DNA from: Mermis nigrescens
Taxonomy: Eukaryota > Nematoda > Enoplea > Mermithida > Mermithidae
NCBI GenBank assembly: GCA_036768485.1
Contig: JAVLUZ010000543.1
Span: 62,001 to 126,000, forward strand
DNA length: 64,000 bases
Direction: 5' to 3'
Both the position numbers and the translations under genes were made by a program. The notes below the pieces were generated by a model, which saw only the letters and a list, made by a program, of their open reading frames with translations, was not told where the DNA came from and searched no databases. Shown piece after piece: positions 57,090 to 64,000 of this stretch (the stretch's first letter is position 1; each line of letters begins with the position of its first letter).

Positions 57090-57175
57090 TCAGAAGATTC
57101 GAACCCATCATTCTTTGTTTAATACCGCATCCGAGAACGGAGTTGTCAATCACTGCGCCAACTCGACATATCAGC
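57090..57175 (-). pseudogene. tRNA-like sequence
   Basis: On the - strand it reads GTTGGCGCAGTGATTGACAA (box-A-like) and GGGTTCGAATC (perfect box B), with an insert that would be a long variable region. Pairing of the T-arm is poor and no clean acceptor stem forms, so a pseudo-tRNA or SINE head is likelier than a working tRNA. Confidence 0.4.
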
Positions 57176-58439
57176 AGATTTCAGCTTGATTATCCTATTT
57201 TGACAGATATTCATCATTCTACTGAAGTTTAAGAATAGTGCATTTATGATGATAAAAATAATTATTTATTTAAGACGAGTCAAAAACCTCTGAAATACGA
57301 AAAATCTGATCAAAAATATGCAATACGGAGTTATCTATCGGCATTAGAAAATAGATGTAGGTATAATTCAAAGTTCACCTCTTTTACCTCAACAAACACT
57401 GGCTGTAGAAAAATTTAAAGGTCAGATTCGTTATTCTGACCTTACGGAGAACATTTAAAAAAATTCATCATCCAGGACGCTCTGGGCGCAAAAATGCTTC
57501 TCGGTGTAAACCTTACACTTGTGCTAATACCGCAATATTGGGTGTATAAAAGAAAATAAACTGTGATCTGTAACGCTAAGGTCAGGGCACCTTTTAAGCA
57601 TAATTAGCATGTTCCGCCTACTTAGCGGAGTAGTTGAAGAGATATCGTTTTTCGTCTCGAACCCTTTACACTAAAACGATCACAGATCAAAAAATATTGC
57701 GTTATAAGAAAGAAAAAAGAATTGATTTGAGATTTTGCAACCCTCTACATTATAGAACCGATTGGACTGCACAGAAACCAAAATTGAGTTAGATAAGCTG
57801 AAGGACACGCAAAGAGTAAAAAACACGTATACTTTACACTTTTGTGCAACAACCATTGAGTGTAAAGTAATTTTAAGGTCAGATTCGTAATCTACAGCTA
57901 GGGAGGCAACATTCTTAAAAAAAACATTGGCCCTCCGCAGATTATTTAATTTTTTGCTTTACACTTTGCTCGCTCATTGCTAACTCAGTATTGAGTGTAA
58001 ACAAAAGAAAAAAACACGGGCATCGAATTTTTTAATCATCCATCGATTAAAAAAAACCGCACCTCCCAGGTGTGTGCCATTGTTGCTGTGAGGGGGGAAA
58101 ACACAAATTACGCACTCGCTGTGATAAACATATAAGAAAAAGGATGGCCAAGTATATTATAGGTAGCGCTATCGCGCTATCTATTATAATAAGTTTAACA
58201 TATGTATTCATTAACTGCAGTCTTTTCCATTCCAAATGGTGTATTTCCGATTTACGGCTTATTAATGTACATGATTACAATAAAGCTGCATATCTTTGTC
58301 GACTTCTGTGCACTTTAGTGTGATTGCTGGTTCATTTTAAACCACTTTTGCTGGCAATTTACATCGATTAAACGATTGCTCTCCATGTGCAAGATTTTGT
58401 GAAACATATTATAAACACGGCTAAGAAGGATTTAACTTT

Positions 58440-59400
58440 AATGCAACCCATTTTAGACAAAATTACATCTCTTCAATGATCTAAGGACACTTGAACATAA
58501 TTTTTAAATCACTTCAGATTACTTTTGAGGGTTAACAAACTCACTTAATTGATGTCTCACATATGAATCCTTGAAAATTTCTTGACTTCAGTTACATAGT
58601 CTCTGCAAGTCTATCGAATTAAGGTTAACACGTAATGTAAACTTTACACAAACACATAGCGTAAAGAATATTTTAGTCGGATTCGTAATTTTGATATTGC
58701 TCCGATATTACTTTCAATATATATGGAAAAATGAGTCTCCATAATGTTTTGAAGACAAATAAACATTAGGTTTAAACCACTTTGCAATACTGCTGAGTGT
58801 AAGTAAGAGCGCCCAACTGACGTATATATTTCATTCCCTGTAAATTTTTAGATCTCTCAGGAAAAAAATTTCGCTTTTTGCAATGCTCTAGAACAAAGGC
58901 TAACATGCAGTGTAAAAATCACTCGGATATTATGATAAACATTCATGAAAAAATTATGTCTCTACAATGGTCTGAGGACAAATAAACAATGAATGTAAAC
59001 TACTTTACATCACTGTTGGATGTAAACAAACGCGCCTACGTGACGTCTCACATTTGATCCTTTGAATATTTTTAGACTCCAGGGAAAAATTAGGTTTCTG
59101 GAATGCTCAAAAATCAAGATAAATACATATGTAGTGTAAACTTCATGTAAACACCTATTGTAAAGAAAATTTTGGTCAGATTCGTAATTTTGATATTGTT
59201 CCGATAATACGATTAATATTTATGAAAAAAATTAAGTCTCCATAATGTTCTATGTGCAAACTAACAATTGGTGTAAACCACTTTACAACACTGTAGAGTG
59301 TAAACATATGCGCCAGACTGACATATCAAATTTGGTTCCTGGTCCATTTCTAGACTTGATAATCGTGTCCCTGACTCATAACCAGAGAAGCAGGCAGAAA
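58440..59400 (+). repeat. Diverged tandem array, period about 220-275 bp
   Basis: Four units contain 'ATTA(A/T)GTCTCCATAATG'-like wording at about 58463, 58732, 58955 and 59228, each followed by ACAAATAAACA-like sequence and then 'TGACGTCTCACAT'-like sequence. It is embedded in the GTGTAAA-rich block. Confidence 0.65.
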
Positions 59401-61312
59401 AAACAAGACAGAAACGCATTTTAAACACCAAATTTTTGACTTTACACTCACTGAATATTAATGTATAGACAATTTGCTTTGACATGCACCCGATATAAAG
59501 CACTTTATTCTTATTCTATTAGACTTATCCCGACTTCTGGACGGAGAAAGTGGAATAAAAAACGCAACAAAAACGTTTTTTCCATCATTTAGAACACTGT
59601 AAACTTTAAAATTCCGTACCGAACTCCCCATTGAGTTTAAAGAAATTCGGTTTGGTACAATTTGTAGCTTTTAAATCGTAGTACATTCCGGTGTGCCAAA
59701 ATTCTCTTGCAAAATTATTTGGTATGATTTATTAATCAAAATTCGGAAAAGACGTGTTTTTTCGCCCATTTTTTACCTCTAATTTCGAACTTTACACCCC
59801 CATAAATAACTCAATATTGCGTTTTTTTAAATGCGGTTTGCTGCGATGTGTAGCCCCTGAGAGGCACTTTATTACTGCTGTGTTCAATTCACCCTTACTC
59901 ATAAGCGGGAAAATTTGGCAGAGAAATCTTAGTTAAAAGCCGTTTTTTTACACCATCCACTAGAGTGTAAACTTTAAACCCCAGGATCTAACTCACCATT
60001 AAGCATAGAAGACTTTGCTTATATACAGAATGTAGCCCTTGATCCGCTCTACATTTCTGTTAAAAAACATTTCGAAAAACTCATAACCGGACTTAGTATC
60101 GGACATAAGCAGGTTGAAAACTCGACCAAACAGTGTTTTTTACCCCCAGATTTTCGCACTCTTTACACTGCCATTCGATAACTAATGCGAATTTCTAAAA
60201 ACAAAAGAAGTACCATCTGTAGAATTCATCCCTCTATTATCCTATGCCGTTCAATTCTTCGAATCATCAATACTCAGTTGTCCATATGCCGCATTATAAA
60301 TGTCCCAAAATTTGTCCCATGTCATAACGTTACACAAAAACTTTACACCTTCTTTACACAGTCAGTTTTGCATTTCAAGAAAAACAAAAAAACAAGGGCA
60401 GCGAATTTTTTTATTTTCTTTCTTTTAAAAAAACCGCACCTTCCAGAAGTGTCCCGTTATAGCTGTAGGGGGGTGCACAGGTGTTAGAGGTACCCGAGTA
60501 TATTATAGGTACGCGCTAACAATAAACCGCCTCTAAATTCGAGAATATTACTTTGAAAAAAAAATTAAAAAAGTCTCTTTAGATTTTTTAACGGTCTACA
60601 ATTTGAAAGTAATCAGACTGCATAGAATGTAAGACTGAGTTAGATATGCTTGGCCACATGAAAACTGTAACAAAACCGTCTAATTTACACTCCTGTGCAA
60701 CAACCAATGAGTGTAAAGAAATTTTAAGACCAGATTCGCAACCAACTAATAAGGGGAAACATTTTTTAAAAAAATTGGCCCTCTGCAAATTATTTGAATT
60801 TTTGGTGTAAACTTTACACACTCACGACGCGCTCGGTATTGAGTGTAAACAATAAAAAAATGGGGGAACTAAGTTTTTTTATCATCTACCTTTTAAAAAA
60901 ACCGCACCCCTCAGATGTGTGCCGTTATAGCTGTGAGGGGGGGACAGAAATTTCGCTCTTGCTGTGAAAAACATGTAAGAAAAAAGGGTGGCCAAGTATA
61001 TTATAAATAGCGCTATCGCGCTACCTATGATAGTGCTCAACAGAGCAAGATCCATCGTGTGCTTGGCTCTACACACGATCTTCTGATAATCTTTGACGAA
61101 CTATATACGGCTGCAGATTGCAGTAATATGAGTGAGTCGAAAAATTATCGAACAAGTGCATGCACGAGCACCTTTTTTGGGAATCAGTGATAACCACAAA
61201 TGGGCAGAAACCACATTCTATGAAGTCCACAAATAAGATAAAAGTGCCAAAAACAGTAATTACCGAAAATTTAGTTCTAGAGGTGGGCTTCGCAGGAGGA
61301 TTCTAAGGCCCT

Positions 61313-62102
61313 GAATGACCGAACGTGGGTTAGTTTAACTTAAGGTTAACGGGAATTCTCGGGTTAACTAATCCACGGTTTAATTTAACGTTAGGTTAAA
61401 TTTAACTCGTATGACATAATGTGGGTTAAACTCGGTTAAGCTAACCCAGGGTTAAAGCAAGGAAATCCGAGTTTTTATTGCTTTAACCCGAGATTTACGC
61501 GTATTTTGCTATGCCGAACATGTATCTAAGGCAGTAAATGTTCATTTGAACTGCTGGAATGATATAGGTATACTGTTAAGCGAACCGTTCAATAGCCATG
61601 TTATGTAATATGCAGTAATGTTGCAACTGATTCGTCAACCATTGCGTATGCGATGAAAATAAGAAAATAAAAATCGGTCAAAGTGATAAATATAATTAGT
61701 AAAGGCGCAAAATGAAGAAAATAATTAAAAATAAAATAAGGAGTCCCTCAATCTGAATCAGAATCTCATCGATTTGACCGCCTTTTGTATAATATGTTCG
61801 AATTAATTCGAGCTTTTAAAATTATTTTGACCAAAAGCGTAGGCACAGGTATTTCTATTTGCTCTAAGTTTGAAACAGATTAATTTTTAAGCTCAGCAGA
61901 ATCACAACATGCATGGCCAGTAATGTAATAAGATAGACAATCCGAAATTTGACCATGCTAGGAGCAGAGTTAAAAACATCGGGTTAAATCGATCATTTTT
62001 ACCCACCGTTGGTTTAACCCGCTTTCTGTCATACCGACTTTTAACCCGAGAAGTTACCCGATTTCAACCTTAGGTTAAAATTAACCCGCTTTCTGTCATA
62101 CC
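61313..62102. mobile_element. TIR element with repeated GGGTTAA boxes
   Basis: The left end (GAATGACCGAACGTGGGTTA at 61313) and right end (inverted: GTATGACAGAAAGCGGGTTA from about 62102) are imperfect inverted repeats of about 60 bp. Each is followed by a second internal copy of the same start (61406; about 62030 inverted). Many GGGTTAA/TTAACCC words occur. There is no transposase and the duplication is unclear. Confidence 0.65.
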
Positions 62103-62338
62103 AAAAGGAGTTTAACCCGAGATTTTTGCTGGATTTTACTCGACTTGGAGTTGAAATCTTTCTGTATTCACCTGCATAATTGATATGTCAGGGCGCACAT
62201 TATCTATCCTCTCTCAAGTGCCTCACGCTACACTTTTTATTTAGGTATGTAAGTTACCTATTTTACTTTTTGTTTATTTAATTTATTCAAATTCGTTTAT
62301 TTGATTCTAAATTTTCAAAAATGCTTTTATACCTATAC

Positions 62339-62376
62339 TAGCTGTAATACCCGGCGTTGCTCGGGTCAAAAATAAT
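62339..62376 (+). repeat. 'TAGCTGTAATACCCGGCGTTG' repeat head
   Basis: This wording resembles the start of repeats I recall from several invertebrate genomes. I cannot assign a class. It precedes two minisatellites. Confidence 0.3.
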
Positions 62377-62499
62377 TTAGCTATGCACACATCGCGGACT
62401 GTATTTGATATTGATTTAATTCAATTCTTGAAATCGTGTCACACTATAAAAAAGGCCTGTGTTATAAGATGGCATAATCTCTCTTGTAACATAAACTTT

Positions 62500-62668
62500 T
62501 TTGGTCCAAAACCATACTTTTGATGTTTTTGAAGGTTTAAAAATTTTTTTGGTCAAAACCATATTTTTGATGTTTTGGGGTGTTTAAAAAATTTTTTGGT
62601 CTAAACCATTTTTTTATGTTTCGGGATGTTTAATGATTTTTTCGGTGCAAACCATATTTTTGATGTTT
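62500..62668 (+). repeat. Minisatellite, period about 45 bp
   Basis: Four degenerate units of the form 'TTTTTGGTC(C)AAAACCATA' followed by 'TTTTGATGTTTTGGGG'. No coding frame persists. Confidence 0.75.
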
Positions 62669-62674
62669 TGGGAC

Positions 62675-62998
62675 ACCTATCTTACAGCACAGGATATGTT
62701 ATAGCACTGTGTATGGTATATCACGTCCTATCTTGTAGCATAGGGCATGTTATATCACGTTCTATCTTGTAATACTTGGTATGTTATATCACGTCCTATC
62801 TTATAGCATGGGGTATGTTATATCACGTCCTATTGTATGTATAGTATGGGGTATGTTATATCACGTCCTATTGTATAGCATTGAGTATGTTGTATCGCGT
62901 CCTATCTTATAGCGTCGGGTATGTTGTATCACGTTCTATCTTATAGCATGGGGTATGTTATATCACGTCCTATCTTACAGCATTGGGTATGTTATATA
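62675..62998 (+). repeat. Minisatellite, period about 35 bp, about nine units
   Basis: Units have the form GGTATGTTATATCACGTCC followed by TATCTTATAGCAT. Repeats are contiguous with no unique spacers. Upstream units are more degraded than central ones. Confidence 0.9.
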
Positions 62999-64000
62999 AA
63001 AACCACATATATCTTCTGCGTAAGTCTTTCAGTTTTGAATTTTGCCATACACGCCAATCTTTGTGAATTTTTGTATAGTTTTTACCTTTTTTTGCACGCA
63101 ACGAAAGGTATTATGTTATAGCCATTGGGCTTGTATTTAAGTTATGGCTCATTTTTCACTACTACTATCTATACAAACGATATTTTCCGGAAAAATTTTT
63201 AACTCTGTATAAATCTTTGCTTATTCGAACGTTTCTATATTACCTACATTTCTGAAGCGAAAAATGAATAGCTCCTTTTCCATTTAGAGTAAAAGATCGT
63301 TTACAAAGCCAAAAAAATATTTTTAAAAAATTTCCTCAAATTAAACTATGGATGGTTTAAAACGACCTCTTTGAATTTAGCTAATATTAAGAAAAAACAT
63401 AAAACCGCATACATATTTGTTTACTTTTTCTGGAAAGAGAAAGTTCTGTTGATTATAAGCAGTGTTTTTTGGTAGTCAGCTTATAGGTTGGGAATGATGG
63501 TTACCGGTCTTGCATTAAGCCTCCGTTTACCATGCCCTATGCCGGAAGCATAATGAATCACTTTATTGGCATTTTTTTCTGTTATTCCGTATCCAAGTGT
63601 CTGAAACTTTGTCTAGCCTCGTTTTAGCTTCAGTTGCATCGTTTTGAATGGTTAAGCTTTATGAGAAGCTGCAGATTAGTAAGACAAAAGCATTTTTTGG
63701 ACTATTTACAATGATATCACAAAAACTTGAAGTGGGAAATAAGGTTCTAATTAAAAATCTAGTGATTTATTCCTTTCCAGCTTTTCAAATTCAACCCCTG
63801 GTTGTGTTTAACGCGACGAAAATCCATTTTTTCTTGTTTTTCATGGATTTTTAGTTGTACCTCTTTCAAAAATAATTTTCATACAAAATAACATACAAGC
63901 ACTAAATGATGGCTCTGATGAAATTAAACAAAAGTTAGTCTAAAGTGGTGACTACAAAAATTAATACTTTGACACAAAAAAACGCTCTAAACATATTTTC
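62999..64000. other. No gene recognised
   Basis: AT-rich sequence to the window end. A frame at 63648-63854 gives no recognisable domain and has no splice or repeat context. Confidence 0.4.

Larger units (their letters stand above)
54300..61070 (+). repeat. Block of long diverged duplications rich in GTGTAAA
   Basis: 55160-57020 (minus the Penelope insertion) aligns with 59500-60220; 57730-58190 aligns with 60590-61035, and parts with 54340-54420 and 60400-60530. Shared wording includes CTTTACACTC, AAAACCGCACC and AGTATATTATAGGTAGCGCT. No genes were found. Short GTGTAAA/TTTACAC boxes recur every few hundred bases. Confidence 0.75.

Noticed and set aside
57090..57175. Functional tRNA gene
   Set aside because: Box B is good but the T-arm and acceptor stem do not pair; reported only as tRNA-like.
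61313..62102. Interstitial telomere repeat
   Set aside because: GGGTTAA words are scattered and inverted, not a head-to-tail TTAGGG or TTAGG array, and fit TIR element ends.
62675..62998. CRISPR-like direct repeats
   Set aside because: Units are contiguous and degenerate with no unique spacers, in an animal genome.

Overview
This is a 64 kb piece of an animal nuclear genome. It is AT-rich, with no bacterial operon structure, GT-AG introns and a very dense load of transposable elements. The only host gene I can reconstruct is a 1-Cys peroxiredoxin 6 (PRDX6) on the + strand, split into about seven coding exons between 33.2 and 51.8 kb. Its wording resembles arthropod PRDX6 more than vertebrate PRDX6, so I infer an invertebrate, possibly an arthropod; the species cannot be fixed from the sequence.

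Layout. 1-1.9 kb: decayed structural (capsid-side) genes of a Polinton/Maverick on the - strand. 1.85-8.4 kb and 23.07-28.0 kb: two diverged copies of one 5-kb repeat, differing by later insertions, so each serves as an empty-site control for the other. 8.4-14.8 kb: decayed mobile DNA, including a Ty3/gypsy integrase fragment and two convergent non-LTR reverse-transcriptase fragments. 15.0-20.5 kb: a nearly full-length but frameshifted Tx1/L1-type non-LTR element on the - strand, apparently inserted in a (GT)n tract. 21-23 kb: a tRNA-like SINE-like module, a small hairpin and another integrase scrap. 28.0-30.2 kb: a 2.2-kb non-autonomous hAT element with a perfect 8-bp target duplication. 32.0-32.6 kb: a TA-flanked MITE.

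33.2-51.8 kb: PRDX6, with introns full of hAT-type MITEs, three near-perfect 0.4-kb palindromic foldback elements, other dispersed repeats and a larger inverted-repeat cluster. The splice acceptor before exon 6 lacks AG, so this gene copy may be damaged or the assembly may have lost one base. 51.8-52.5 kb: a diverged 153-bp tandem array. 53.4-54.2 kb: a TA-flanked foldback element. 54.3-61.1 kb: long diverged duplications rich in a GTGTAAA motif. One is interrupted by a young Penelope-like element with an intact RT-thumb/GIY-YIG reading frame, 102-bp inverted repeats, a short tail and a 12-bp target duplication. 61.3-63.0 kb: a TIR element with repeated GGGTTAA boxes, then two minisatellites.

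The genes do not form a pathway. The region is one housekeeping antioxidant gene in a repeat graveyard that preserves a readable insertion history. A family of about 270-bp MITEs is represented seven times, with 8-bp duplications at every copy (one of them uneven), and paralogous empty sites exist for two of them. I saw no CRISPR array, rRNA or confident functional tRNA, and nothing I would call a new molecular system.
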